The notes beneath the pieces are model-generated. The model saw nothing but the letters and a program-made list of their open reading frames with translations, ran no database searches and was not told the DNA's origin. The translations under genes were made by a program, and so were the position numbers. DNA of 64,000 nt, from contig JBAWZV010000001.1 of the NCBI GenBank assembly GCA_037142875.1, positions 372,001 through 436,000 of the forward strand, read 5' to 3'. The stretch comes from PALSA-600 sp037142875 (GTDB lineage Bacteria; Actinomycetota; Thermoleophilia; Gaiellales; Gaiellaceae). The stretch's first letter is position 1. Every line of letters starts with the position of its first letter. This document shows positions 32,605-41,272 of this stretch, piece by piece.

Positions 32605-33642
32605 GTGCCCAGCGTGACGCCGTTTCGAGCGCTCCGGTATGACGAGTCGGCCGCAGGCCCCCTCGCCGACCTGATTGCGCCGCCCTACGACGTGATCGGT
32701 GACGAGGAGCGTGAAGCGCTTCTCGCGAAGAGCCCCTACAACATCGTTCACCTGACGCTTCCGGAGGATCCGGCAGATGCAGGGAAGGCGCTTGCCGACT
32801 GGCGCGCCGCAGGGATCCTGCGCGACGAGGAGCCTGCACTCTGGTGGATCACGCAGGACTACACGGGCCCGGATGGCGTCGAGCGCAGCCGCGACGGGAT
32901 CGCCGGCGGGATCGAGGCGACGCCGTACTCGGAGCGCCAGGTGCTCCCCCACGAGCGCACCCACGCCGAGGCGAAGGAGGGCCGACTCAAGGTTCTCCGT
33001 GAGACGAAGGCCCAGCTCGAACCGATCTTCCTGATCTACGACGCCGACCCGCCCGTAGACGCGCCGACCGGCGACCCGGACGTCGACGTGACCGACGGTC
33101 GCGTCAGGACACGGCTGTGGCGGCTCCCCGCGCAGGAGCTGCAGATCGACGTGCCGTTCCTGATCGCCGACGGCCATCACAGGTACGAGACGGCTGTTGC
33201 GTATCGCGCGGAGCATCCCGAGGCGATGCACACCTTCGCCGTGCTCGTCTCGTCGCGGTCACCGGGGCTCGAGATCTTTCCGACCCATCGTGTCGTCGAG
33301 TTCATCGACGACGTGCCGGAGGGCCTGATGACCTCGACGCACGACCCGCGCTCGCTCGCGATGTACCACCGGGGCTCGTTCTGGCGGCTTGAGTCCGACG
33401 ACGAGCTCGACTCGCGTGCGGTCGAGAAGTTCATTCCCGAGGGTGCGAACCTGATGTACACCCCTGGCGCCCAGCAGGCGGTGGACTGCGTCGACGAGCA
33501 GATGGCGGAGGTCGCCTTCCTCGTGCGCGCCCCGAGCGTTGCGCAGGTGATGGAGTTCGCCGAGCGTGGCGAGACGATGCCGCAGAAGTCGACCTTCTTC
33601 TATCCCAAGCTCACCTCGGGCCTGCTGCTCTATCCACTCTGA
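32605..33642 (+). CDS. DUF1015 family protein
   Basis: Soluble protein of 345 residues in the DUF1015 family, whose function is unknown. Visible family features are an N-terminal VTPFRALRYDESAAGPLADLIAPPYDVI, VLPHERTHAEAKEGRL, FLIADGHHRYETAVAYR with the paired histidines, and a C-terminal MPQKSTFFYPKL. In other organisms it is often linked to serine or tetrahydrofolate metabolism genes; that link is not seen here. The inositol monophosphatase-family gene begins 4 bases after the stop, so the two are probably co-transcribed. Confidence 0.88.
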   Translation: MPSVTPFRALRYDESAAGPLADLIAPPYDVIGDEEREALLAKSPYNIVHLTLPEDPADAGKALADWRAAGILRDEEPALWWITQDYTGPDGVERSRDGIAGGIEATPYSERQVLPHERTHAEAKEGRLKVLRETKAQLEPIFLIYDADPPVDAPTGDPDVDVTDGRVRTRLWRLPAQELQIDVPFLIADGHHRYETAVAYRAEHPEAMHTFAVLVSSRSPGLEIFPTHRVVEFIDDVPEGLMTSTHDPRSLAMYHRGSFWRLESDDELDSRAVEKFIPEGANLMYTPGAQQAVDCVDEQMAEVAFLVRAPSVAQVMEFAERGETMPQKSTFFYPKLTSGLLLYPL

Positions 33643-33646
33643 GCCG

Positions 33647-34429
33647 TTGACTCCATGGCTTGAAGCGGCTCGCGCCGCCGTCGAGGACGTCAAGGCCGTT
33701 CTCGCCGAGATGCCGACTCGCGCTGAGCGCGAGCGCCCCGTCGGGCAGGGAAAGGGCGGCGACACGACCGTCGCGCTCGACGAGGCGGCGGAGAACGCGG
33801 TGCTGCCGCACTTCGCGCGGGCCGGCGTGCGGATCATCTCGGAGGAGGTCGGGATCGTGGGGTCGGGCTCGACGACCGTGATCGTCGATCCGATCGACGG
33901 CTCCCAGAACGCCGAGCGAGCGATCCCGTACTTCGCGCTCTGCGTCGCCGTCGCAGAAGGTGACACGCTCGACGACGTCCACTTCGGCTACGTCTACGAC
34001 TTCGGCTCCAACGAGGAGTGGCGCGCCGTCAAGGGCGGCGGCGCCTTCCTGAACGACACGCCTCTGACGGGCGAGCCGAAGGAGGTCATCGAGTTCCTCT
34101 CGATCGAGGCTACGCGGGCCGCGCTCGTCTACGACCGGCTCCAGTACCTGGCGCCGCTCACCGATCGCGTCCGTGTCATGGGCGCCCAGGCGATCACGTT
34201 CTGCCACCTCGCAGCGGGACGCACCGATGCCGTCGCCTGTCTCAAGCCCTCTCGGACGGTCGATTTTGCCGCGGCGCAGCTCCTTGTACGTGAGCGCGGC
34301 TTCGCGATCGAGACGATCGATGGACCGCCGATTGGGCAGATCCCGCTCGACCTCAAGGCCCGCTCGCGGGTCGTCGCCGCGCGCTCGCCGGAGAACGTGG
34401 CGCTGCTCGCGGGCGCTCTCCGCCGCTAG
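33647..34429 (+). CDS. Inositol monophosphatase family phosphatase
   Basis: Metal-dependent phosphatase of 260 residues. Motifs are IISEEVG (metal-binding glutamates), IVDPIDGSQNAERAIPYFALCVAV (DPxDGSxN), and a later DFAAAQLLVRERG (the WDxxA region, here DFAAA). The DPIDGSQN and IPYF forms resemble archaeal-type IMPase/FBPase enzymes, so inositol phosphate, fructose bisphosphate or PAP are all possible substrates. TTG 33647 lies 4 bases after the DUF1015 stop and is the only start near the homologous N-terminus. Confidence 0.85.
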   Translation: MTPWLEAARAAVEDVKAVLAEMPTRAERERPVGQGKGGDTTVALDEAAENAVLPHFARAGVRIISEEVGIVGSGSTTVIVDPIDGSQNAERAIPYFALCVAVAEGDTLDDVHFGYVYDFGSNEEWRAVKGGGAFLNDTPLTGEPKEVIEFLSIEATRAALVYDRLQYLAPLTDRVRVMGAQAITFCHLAAGRTDAVACLKPSRTVDFAAAQLLVRERGFAIETIDGPPIGQIPLDLKARSRVVAARSPENVALLAGALRR

Positions 34430-34430
34430 G

Positions 34431-34436
34431 TACGCT
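34431..34436 (+). promoter_or_regulatory. Putative -10 box TACGCT, leaderless start for mrp
   Basis: TACGCT begins one base after the upstream stop codon and ends 6 bases before ATG 34443. There is no ribosome binding site. It suggests mrp is transcribed separately from the phosphatase gene despite the 13-base gap. Confidence 0.45.
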
Positions 34437-34442
34437 CAGCTG

Positions 34443-35513
34443 ATGGAACCTTCGCGCGAAGCGATCCTCGAGGCGCTCTCTCGGGTGATCGACCCCGAGC
34501 TGCGCAAGCCGGTGACCGAGCTCGACATGGTTCGGGCAATCGAGATCGACGGGGGAGCGGTGACGGTCACGATCGCCCTCACGGTTGCCGGATGTCCGCT
34601 GCGTAACTCGTTTCAGGAGCAGGTCGCGCGTGAGGTCGGCGCGGTAGCCGGCGTCGCCTCTGTGCGGCTCGAGTTCGACGTTATGACGCCCGCCGAGCGC
34701 GCCGTTCTCACCACGAAGCTCCGCGGTGGCCGCCCCGACGACGACAAGTCGATCCAGCTCGACGACACGACGCGCGTGATCGCCGTCGCCTCCGGCAAGG
34801 GTGGCGTCGGCAAGTCGACGCTGACCGTCAACCTCGCGGCTGCGCTCGCCTCGCTCGGCCGCAAGGTCGGTGTGCTCGACGCCGACATCTACGGGCACTC
34901 GATCCCGCACATGCTCGGGATCACCCAGAAGCCCGTCCTCGTCGATCGGCTGATGATCCCGCCGGTCAAGCACGACCTGAAGCTGATGTCGATCGGCTTC
35001 TTCCTTGACGACAACGCCCCTGTGATGTGGCGCGGGCCGATGCTCCACCGGGCGCTCGAGCAGTTCCTCCAGGATGTCCACTGGGGTGACCTCGACATCC
35101 TGCTCATCGACATGCCGCCGGGAACTGGCGACGTCTCGATCTCGCTTGGCCAGATGCTGCCGCGTGCCGAGGCGCTTGTCGTCACGACGCCGCAGCTGCT
35201 GGCGCAGGAGGTCGCGAGCCGGGCGGCAGAGATGGCCCGGAAGACGGGTATGCAGGTCATCGGTGTCGTCGAGAACATGACCTCCGAGGTCTTCGGCGCG
35301 GGCGGCGGTGAGCGTTTGGCAACGCAGCTCGGGGTGAAGCTCCTCGGCCAGGTGCCCCTCGACGGCCGCCTTCGTGAGTCGGGCGATGTCGGGGAGCCGC
35401 TTGTCGTCGCCGACCCCGACTCGGAGGCCGCGCAGGCGATCTTCGGGATCGCGCGTGCGATCGAGGCGACGCGCAGCGCCGGCTTCACCAAGACGCTCAA
35501 GCTTGTCTCCTGA
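34443..35513 (+). CDS. mrp: Mrp/ApbC-type P-loop Fe-S cluster carrier
   Basis: ATPase of the Mrp/NBP35 family, which carries or inserts 4Fe-4S clusters. The 356-residue product has an N-terminal MIP18/DUF59 domain (about 1-85) with the cysteine in VAGCPLRNS, then Walker A ASGKGGVGKSTLTVNLA, the DADIYGHSIPHMLG region, IDMPPGTGDVS, and VVENMTSEVFGAGGGE. The usual CxxC cluster ligands after ENMS are absent (it reads MTSEVFGAGGG), as in several actinobacterial Mrp proteins, so cluster binding needs care. The next gene overlaps by 11 bases. Confidence 0.9.
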   Translation: MEPSREAILEALSRVIDPELRKPVTELDMVRAIEIDGGAVTVTIALTVAGCPLRNSFQEQVAREVGAVAGVASVRLEFDVMTPAERAVLTTKLRGGRPDDDKSIQLDDTTRVIAVASGKGGVGKSTLTVNLAAALASLGRKVGVLDADIYGHSIPHMLGITQKPVLVDRLMIPPVKHDLKLMSIGFFLDDNAPVMWRGPMLHRALEQFLQDVHWGDLDILLIDMPPGTGDVSISLGQMLPRAEALVVTTPQLLAQEVASRAAEMARKTGMQVIGVVENMTSEVFGAGGGERLATQLGVKLLGQVPLDGRLRESGDVGEPLVVADPDSEAAQAIFGIARAIEATRSAGFTKTLKLVS

Positions 35514-36243
35514 CGAAGTCCGCTCGCGCCTGGCGGTACTCGGCTTCCGCCCCGAGGACGTCGAGACTCTCGCCAATCACTTCCTGAGCGCGGAGCAGAC
35601 GGGCCGCATCGGCCACGGGGTGCGTCGGATCGAGTGGCTGGAGTCGTTCGAGCGGCTTGATCCCGAGGCGCGTCCAGTGCGGACGCTCGCCGAGCCGGGG
35701 TACGAGCGCTGGGAGGGTAACGGCGCACTCGGGTATCTGGTGCTCCAGGCAATCGTGGAGGCGCAGCTTGAGAGCCCGCCCGCGCACGCCCGCCTCGTCG
35801 TCGCGAGCGCGACCTTTCCGACCGGCGTTCTCGGGGCCTGGACGCGTCGGCTCGCTGACGCTGGTCTTGTTGCCATGCTCACCGCGACGTCGCCCCGTCG
35901 GCTCGGACATCCCGAGGGTGGCCCCAGGCTCACCGGCACGAACCCGCTCTCGATCGCGATTCCCTCTGGCGTCGGAGATCCGGTGGTGAGTGACGTCTCG
36001 ATGGGGAACCTCACCTACGGCGATGTGCTGACGGGCCGTGCGGCCGAGGAGGATCTCCGGCCGTTCGGCGGCGAGCAGGCGCACAAGGCCTTCGCGCTTG
36101 CTGTGGGTCTGCAGCTCTTCGTGGAGGTGCTGGCGCCTGGCCATGGAGACGGCGCCGTCCTCCTCGTCGCCCGTCCCGAGGCCGATCCGGTGCCGTCCTT
36201 TCGGACGCTTGCAGACGGCGTCCGCCTACCGGGAGACCGCTGA
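35503..36243 (+). CDS. Compact Ldh2/malate-lactate dehydrogenase family protein
   Basis: The 246-residue product resembles the NAD(P)-dependent Ldh2 superfamily (YiaK, ComC, AllD; usually 330-360 residues). Seen are GRIGHGVRRIEWLE (family HG catalytic motif), a LTGTNPLSIAIPS segment, VSDVSMGNLTYGDVL, and PFGGEQAHKAFALAVGLQLFVEVL. The family's SNHFGAAGYYA segment is replaced by SATFPTGVLGAW, losing that histidine, and about 90 residues are missing overall. TTG 35503 lies 11 bases inside mrp. It may be an altered or non-enzymatic member. Confidence 0.7.
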   Translation: MSPDEVRSRLAVLGFRPEDVETLANHFLSAEQTGRIGHGVRRIEWLESFERLDPEARPVRTLAEPGYERWEGNGALGYLVLQAIVEAQLESPPAHARLVVASATFPTGVLGAWTRRLADAGLVAMLTATSPRRLGHPEGGPRLTGTNPLSIAIPSGVGDPVVSDVSMGNLTYGDVLTGRAAEEDLRPFGGEQAHKAFALAVGLQLFVEVLAPGHGDGAVLLVARPEADPVPSFRTLADGVRLPGDR

Positions 36244-36386
36244 GCCGAAGTTCGGCACGTTCCCCGACCCCGTCTGCGGTGAAATCCCGATTCGCGCCTA
36301 CCGGTCACGCCGGAGACTCCAGATAGCGCTTCGACGATCGGGGCGCCGTCCCAGGAGACGACCTTGGCTTTCAGGAGGGGAGAATC

Positions 36387-36974
36387 ATGAAGAAGCTTGT
36401 CGAAATCGGCGGGTTCATCGCAGGTGCGATCCTCGTTGCCTTCGGCGTGGCCGTGATCGTGCTTGGCGCCACCGGCCGCTCGACAGTTCAGGCGAGCCTG
36501 AAGGACGAGGCGATCATGGGCACGCCCGACATGACGCCAGCGTTGATCAAGGAGGCCGTTGACAAGGCGGGTCTCACGATCGCGATTCCGACGTGCTCGG
36601 TCGCTGGCAAGGCCGTTACCACGGGCCCGACCGCGCGCTGCTTTGCGCAGTACATGCGGATCCACGCGCTTGAGGCAACGGGAGGCGTGCCGTATGCACA
36701 GATGCCTCGGTACGCCACCGCTGACGGCAAGGGTACGAACGATGCGGCCGCGGCTCTCCAGTCGAACGGCCGTCCGGTCGATAACGCCGCGCGCAACATC
36801 TGGGTGACCGAAACCGCGCTCTCTACCGCGCTCAACGTGAGCTACATGGCCGACCAGCTCGGACTCTTCAGCGTCGTCACCGGGTTCGCCCTGCTGCTCT
36901 CGGGTATCGGGTTCATCGTGCTCGACTACGCGGCACTGCATCGCCGCCGCGCAGCAGCGGCCGCAGTCAGCTGA
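36387..36974 (+). CDS. Two-helix membrane protein of unknown function
   Basis: A 195-residue protein with a transmembrane helix at each end (about 8-30 and 157-180) and an external middle part of about 120 residues containing two cysteines (TCSVAG and ARCFAQY), which could form a disulfide. The C-terminal tail is basic and alanine-rich. A strong AGGAGGGG ribosome binding site precedes ATG 36387, unlike most genes here. The layout recalls actinobacterial proteins often mislabelled as LigA ring-opening dioxygenases; no enzyme motif is present. A perfect 14-bp hairpin follows. No function assigned. Confidence 0.75.
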   Translation: MKKLVEIGGFIAGAILVAFGVAVIVLGATGRSTVQASLKDEAIMGTPDMTPALIKEAVDKAGLTIAIPTCSVAGKAVTTGPTARCFAQYMRIHALEATGGVPYAQMPRYATADGKGTNDAAAALQSNGRPVDNAARNIWVTETALSTALNVSYMADQLGLFSVVTGFALLLSGIGFIVLDYAALHRRRAAAAAVS

Positions 36975-36996
36975 CGCGAGGCGGGAAGTGAGGTTC

Positions 36997-37028
36997 GTGG
37001 GAGGCGCGGCGCAGGCCGCGCCTCCCAC
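36997..37028 (+). terminator. Perfect 14-bp hairpin after the membrane protein gene
   Basis: GTGGGAGGCGCGGC (36997-37010) pairs with GCCGCGCCTCCCAC (37015-37028) around the loop GCAG. It starts 22 bases after the stop codon. No U tract follows on either strand, as is common in high-GC genomes. The rest of 36975-37203 shows no gene that I can support. Confidence 0.7.
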
Positions 37029-37203
37029 ACGTCTCAGGCCGGAAAGCCGGGCTCGCGCCTGATCGGGCCGAAGCCGGGCCCCGAGACCCCACGAGACCAC
37101 TCCATGCATGCCGCCCCCGTGGAGGTCGCAGTCTGATCGCTCGCATGGACGATGCCGAGCTGACGGTGGTCGCGTTCGGGGTCGGCAGCGACCAGTCGTG
37201 CCA

Positions 37204-37899
37204 TCAGCGGATCTCGACCGAATCCCCGGGCTTGAGGTCGAGAACCTCGCTGCCCGGCGCGAGCTCCCGGAGAGCTGTGGGCGTTCCTGTGAGCAGCGGG
37301 AAGGTGCCCCAGTGGCAGGGCACACAGAGCGGGTTACCGAGCATCTCGAGGGCGACTGCCGCCTCCCGCGGGCCCATCGTGAAGTGATCGCCGATCGGCA
37401 GCACGACGATCTCCGGCTCGTAGAGGTGGGCGATGAGCTGCATGTCGCCGAAGGCGCAGGTGTCGCCGGCGAAGTAGAGCGTCGAGCCGTCCTCGAGGCG
37501 GATCACGACACCGCAGGCCTCACCGAGGTACTCGCCCGAGTCCGAGCTCGCCGAGTGAAACGCGTTCGTCAGGCTGAAGAAGACATCGCCGATGCGCATC
37601 GTTCCACCCTTGTTCAGCCCAGGGACTGTTCCGATGTTCGCGCCCTGGCGCCCGAGCCAGCTCTTCAGCTCGACCTGGCAGACGATCGCGGCATCGGGAA
37701 ACCGCTTCGAGAGCTCGACGGTGTCACCGACGTGGTCGCTGTGGCCGTGGGTGATCGCGATCACGTCAACGCGCTCGGGAACGCGCTCCTTCTCAGGCGT
37801 CGACGGGTTTCCCGTTAGAAACGGGTCGATGTAGATGCGCACGCCGCGGTCCGTCTCGAGGCGGAACGCCGAGTGCCCAAGCCATGTCAGCGAAGCCAT
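37204..37899 (-). CDS. UPF0173 metal-dependent hydrolase (metallo-beta-lactamase fold)
   Basis: Soluble hydrolase of 231 residues in the UlaG-like/UPF0173 group. It opens with LTWLGHSAFRLE, has the metal motif ITHGHSDHVGDT (HxHxDH form), FAGDTCAFGDM, LPIGDHFTMGP and a late VPCHWGTFPLL histidine. The natural substrate of the family is mostly unknown. ATG 37899 follows a clear GGGAGGGG ribosome binding site. The gene is divergent to a small membrane protein gene. Confidence 0.9.
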   Translation of the reverse strand: MASLTWLGHSAFRLETDRGVRIYIDPFLTGNPSTPEKERVPERVDVIAITHGHSDHVGDTVELSKRFPDAAIVCQVELKSWLGRQGANIGTVPGLNKGGTMRIGDVFFSLTNAFHSASSDSGEYLGEACGVVIRLEDGSTLYFAGDTCAFGDMQLIAHLYEPEIVVLPIGDHFTMGPREAAVALEMLGNPLCVPCHWGTFPLLTGTPTALRELAPGSEVLDLKPGDSVEIR

Positions 37900-37973
37900 G
37901 TCATATCCCCTCCCTAGAAAAAGGCGCTCTGAGCATAGAAGGACCGTCCGACCCGGTAGCGAAGCTGTAAGCC

Positions 37974-38342
37974 ATGGGACAACGTGTGCTTCCGGCGTGT
38001 CTCGTCGCTCTCGCGGCGTTCGCCGATTCGCACGGCCAGCATGCCCTCGCTCGCGACTTCCTGCTCGGCGCACTCCCCTTCGCCGCAGTCGCTGCGATGA
38101 TCGTCTTCGGTGACTATCTCGAGTCGAAGGGAGATGCGGTCGTTGCACTCCAGTCGCTTCTCTGGGGCCTCGTTGTGGTCATGCTCCTGCTCTCCTGCGC
38201 TCTCCGGAGCACTGCGGTCACCGGCGTTCCGCCGCTCGCGGTCTCATCGCTCGCAGCCTGCCTCGGGATCTTCGCGATCAAGGCGTTCGTCGCTGCGGCA
38301 CCGTACGCGCGACGGCTTGCGCTTCGCCCCGCGAAGCCCTAG
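37974..38342 (+). CDS. Small hydrophobic membrane protein, unknown
   Basis: A 122-residue protein made largely of three or four hydrophobic segments (LLGALPFAAVAAMIVFGDYL, SLLWGLVVVMLLLSCAL, LAVSSLAACLGIFAIKAFVAAA) with a basic end. No family motif recognised. ATG 37974 lacks a clear ribosome binding site or -10 box. It converges on nuoN with a 21-base gap and is divergent to the UPF0173 gene. Codon use looks like its neighbours, which supports a real gene, but no relative is known to me. Confidence 0.6.
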   Translation: MGQRVLPACLVALAAFADSHGQHALARDFLLGALPFAAVAAMIVFGDYLESKGDAVVALQSLLWGLVVVMLLLSCALRSTAVTGVPPLAVSSLAACLGIFAIKAFVAAAPYARRLALRPAKP

Positions 38343-38363
38343 CCAAGCATCCGGCGTCTCTCG

Positions 38364-39827
38364 CTAGAAGGGCAGCGCGTCGGCGGCAGACCGCGCGACA
38401 TCGATCAGCGGTGCGACGGCGAAGAACGATCCGACCGTCACGGCGAGGCACAGACCGACTGCGACGTCGAGCGCACGATCGCGGAGCGGTGAGCCGCCGG
38501 CTGGAGTCAGGTGGAGCTCGGCGCTGTCCCGCAGGAACATCGAGCGGACGACCGAGAGATAGTAGGGCGCCGAGATGAGCGTGCCCGCGACGCCGACGAT
38601 GATCAGCCACCACCAGCCGTGCTCGTAGGCTGCAGCGAAGGCGTAGAACTTGCCGAGGAACCCACCGGTGAGCGGGAAGCCGAGGAAGCCGAGCATGAAG
38701 ATCCACATCGAGACGCCAAGGAAGGGCCTCTCCCAGCCGAAGCCCGCGAGGTTGTCGAGCGTGACGGGCTCGCCGAGCTCCCGCTCCCTGGCGGCGAGCA
38801 CGGCGAAGGCGCCTAGCGACATCGCGCAGTAGGGGATCAGGTAGTAGAGGAGCGCCCGGGCGCCGAGGGCGTTGGCTGCGGCTATCGGGATCAGCATGAA
38901 TCCTGCGTGCGAGACAGACGAGTAGGCGAGCAGACGCTTGACGTTCCGCTGAATGAGGGCGCCGAGGTTGCCGATCGCGATCGAGGCGCAGGCGATGCCG
39001 GCGAGCGCCCACGTCCAGAGCCGGGTATCGCCCGGGAACGCCGTGAGCATGAGCCGGTAGGTGACGACGAGTGCGGCAACCTTCGTCGCCGAGCCCATGA
39101 ATGCGGTCACCGGCGTCGGGGCGCCCTGGTAGGCGTCGGGGGTCCACATGTGGAACGGAGCGGCGGAGGTCTTGAAAGCTAACCCGGCGACGATCATCGC
39201 GAGACCGAGCACGAGGAGCGAGTCGTGAGCCTGGACGGCGCCGATCTTGTCGAACGAGAGCTCCCCGGTGGAGCCGTAGACGAGCGCCGAGCCGAAGAGG
39301 AGCGTGGCGGAGCCGACCGCGCCGACGATCAGGTACTTCAGCCCGGCCTCGAGCGACCCGACGAGGTCGATGTCGATCGCGCACATGACGTAGAGGGCGA
39401 TCGAGAACCACTCGAGGCCGAGGAAGAGAGTCATCAGGTTGGAGGCCTGGACGAAGAACGCCATGCCTGCGCCGGCGGCCGTCAGGAGCGCGTAGTACTC
39501 CGCGATGTTCTCCTCGCGCCAGCGCTCACCGTAGGAGATCAGGACACCGATGACTCCGCACGCTGCGATCAACACCTGAGCGATTGCTGCCCAGCGGTCG
39601 CGGAAGATCGAGTCGTGGATGATCGCGGCCCCGTTCGGACTGTCGTTCGCAAGCAGGACGGCGAAGACGAATGCGGTGATGAACCCGGCGCCCGCAACGA
39701 TCGCGGCGATCGGCTTGCGCGTGCGCTTCGGCCCGAAGACAGCCACGAGCAGCAGGAGCCCCGCGGTGCCGGTCAGGGAGACGGTCGGAGAGAGCGCGAA
39801 CCAGTCAACGTGTGGAGTCTTGATCAC
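38364..39827 (-). CDS. nuoN: NADH-quinone oxidoreductase subunit N
   Basis: Antiporter-like membrane subunit of complex I, one of the proton-pumping units. The 487-residue product has about 14 hydrophobic segments and the Proton_antipo_M domain with the half-channel residues (GLEWFSIALYVMCA with the key glutamate; FKTSAAPFHMWTPDAYQGAP with the lysine and the PFH-WxPDAY motif; ASIAIGNLGALIQRNVKRLLAYSSVSHAGF). It is the last gene of the operon; GTG 39827 overlaps the nuoM stop as GTGA. Confidence 0.96.
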   Translation of the reverse strand: MIKTPHVDWFALSPTVSLTGTAGLLLLVAVFGPKRTRKPIAAIVAGAGFITAFVFAVLLANDSPNGAAIIHDSIFRDRWAAIAQVLIAACGVIGVLISYGERWREENIAEYYALLTAAGAGMAFFVQASNLMTLFLGLEWFSIALYVMCAIDIDLVGSLEAGLKYLIVGAVGSATLLFGSALVYGSTGELSFDKIGAVQAHDSLLVLGLAMIVAGLAFKTSAAPFHMWTPDAYQGAPTPVTAFMGSATKVAALVVTYRLMLTAFPGDTRLWTWALAGIACASIAIGNLGALIQRNVKRLLAYSSVSHAGFMLIPIAAANALGARALLYYLIPYCAMSLGAFAVLAARERELGEPVTLDNLAGFGWERPFLGVSMWIFMLGFLGFPLTGGFLGKFYAFAAAYEHGWWWLIIVGVAGTLISAPYYLSVVRSMFLRDSAELHLTPAGGSPLRDRALDVAVGLCLAVTVGSFFAVAPLIDVARSAADALPF

Positions 39828-41272
39828 TTCTGTCCCTTCGCGATGGCCGTCCCGGGGCCGTGTCCGGTTGCGTGGCCGCTGATCACGGCAGGCCAGGCCG
39901 AGAGAGCCAGGAGAAGCGCGACGAGCGGGAGAACGATCGCGAGCTCACCGCGGCGGAGATCGAGAGCGGCATCGGTGACCGCGGCCCCCTGGTCCTGATG
40001 CAGGACGCCTGAGATGAGCCTCAGCATGTACATCGCAGCGAGGACGATCGAGGCGGCGCCGATGACGGCGTAGGCCCAGCCCTGGGCGAGGACGCCCGCC
40101 AGGATGAGGAACTCGCCGGCGAAGTTCGACGAGAGCGGCACGGCAAGCGCGATCACACCCGTGGTCATGAGGATGGTCGCGAGCGCCGGGCGGCCCTTGG
40201 CCATCCCGCCGAGGAGCGCGAACTCGCCGGTGGCGGTGCGCCGCTCAACCATGGCTGCAAGGAGGAACATCGTCATCGAGATCAGGCCGTGGTTCACCAT
40301 CTGCAGGACGGCCCCGTCGTAGCCGAGGTCGTTGGCGGCGAAGAGGCCGTAGGTGATCAGACCCATCTGCGCGAGCGAGGAGTAGGCGATCACACCGCGC
40401 ACGTCGGGGGCGCGGAAGGCGAGCAGCGACCCGTAGACCAGACCGATCGTCGCCAGGACGAGGATCGGCGTGCGGAAGTCGTGTGTCGGGCCGGGGAAGC
40501 GGTCGATCGCGATGCGCAGGAAGCCGTAGGCGGCGACCTTCGAGATGACACCGGAGAGCAGCCCGGCGATCTCGGGCGGGGACTCACGGTAGGCATCCGG
40601 CAGCCAGCCGTGGAGCGGCCAGAGCGGCGCCTTGACCGCAAACGCGAGCGCGAAGCCGAGGAACAGCCAGTCGTTGCCGCTCGTCCCCATCTTCGTCAGG
40701 TCGAACGTGTGCTGCTGTAGTCCGTAGACGACGATCGAGGCCAGCATGAGGAGCGAGCCCGCGACCGTGTAGACGACGAACTTGATCGTCGCGCCGAGCC
40801 GACCTGCGCCGCCCCAGACCCCGACGAGGATGTAGAGCGGGATCAGCATGGCCTCGAAGAACGCGTAGAACAGGAGCAGATCCTGCGCGGCGAACACACC
40901 GACCACCGATCCGGTCAGGAAGAGGAGCAACCCGAAGTACGCACGTGGTCGCTCACGTCCAGCCCACCAGGCGTACGCGCACGCTGCGGCGCCGCAGATT
41001 GCAGTCAGGCCGACGAGCCAGACCGAGAACGCGAACTGCCCGACGTGGTAGCTGACCCCGAGATCGCTGAACCAGGAGTGCTGCTGGCCGAGCTGCAGGC
41101 CGCCCGAGCCGAAGTCGTAGCGCTTTGCCGCGGTGATCCAGACGCCTACCTCGACGAGCGAGATGAGCGTTGCGACCGACCCCACCCAGGCGCGTGGCAT
41201 CGGCAGCAGCCACACGACGAGCGCTCCGGCGACCGGCAGGAAGATCTCGAGCGTTGTCAGCCAGGTTGTCAT
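39824..41272 (-). CDS. nuoM: NADH-quinone oxidoreductase subunit M
   Basis: Second antiporter-like complex I subunit. The 482-residue product has the conserved DLLLFYAFFEAMLIPLYILVG stretch with the functional glutamate, GFALAFAVKAPLWPLHGWLPDAYRESPPEIAGLLSG with the half-channel lysine and PLHxWLPDA motif, and a DVRGVIAYSSLAQMGLI segment. Fourteen or so hydrophobic segments are present. ATG 41272 overlaps the nuoL stop as ATGA. Confidence 0.97.
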   Translation of the reverse strand: MTTWLTTLEIFLPVAGALVVWLLPMPRAWVGSVATLISLVEVGVWITAAKRYDFGSGGLQLGQQHSWFSDLGVSYHVGQFAFSVWLVGLTAICGAAACAYAWWAGRERPRAYFGLLLFLTGSVVGVFAAQDLLLFYAFFEAMLIPLYILVGVWGGAGRLGATIKFVVYTVAGSLLMLASIVVYGLQQHTFDLTKMGTSGNDWLFLGFALAFAVKAPLWPLHGWLPDAYRESPPEIAGLLSGVISKVAAYGFLRIAIDRFPGPTHDFRTPILVLATIGLVYGSLLAFRAPDVRGVIAYSSLAQMGLITYGLFAANDLGYDGAVLQMVNHGLISMTMFLLAAMVERRTATGEFALLGGMAKGRPALATILMTTGVIALAVPLSSNFAGEFLILAGVLAQGWAYAVIGAASIVLAAMYMLRLISGVLHQDQGAAVTDAALDLRRGELAIVLPLVALLLALSAWPAVISGHATGHGPGTAIAKGQK

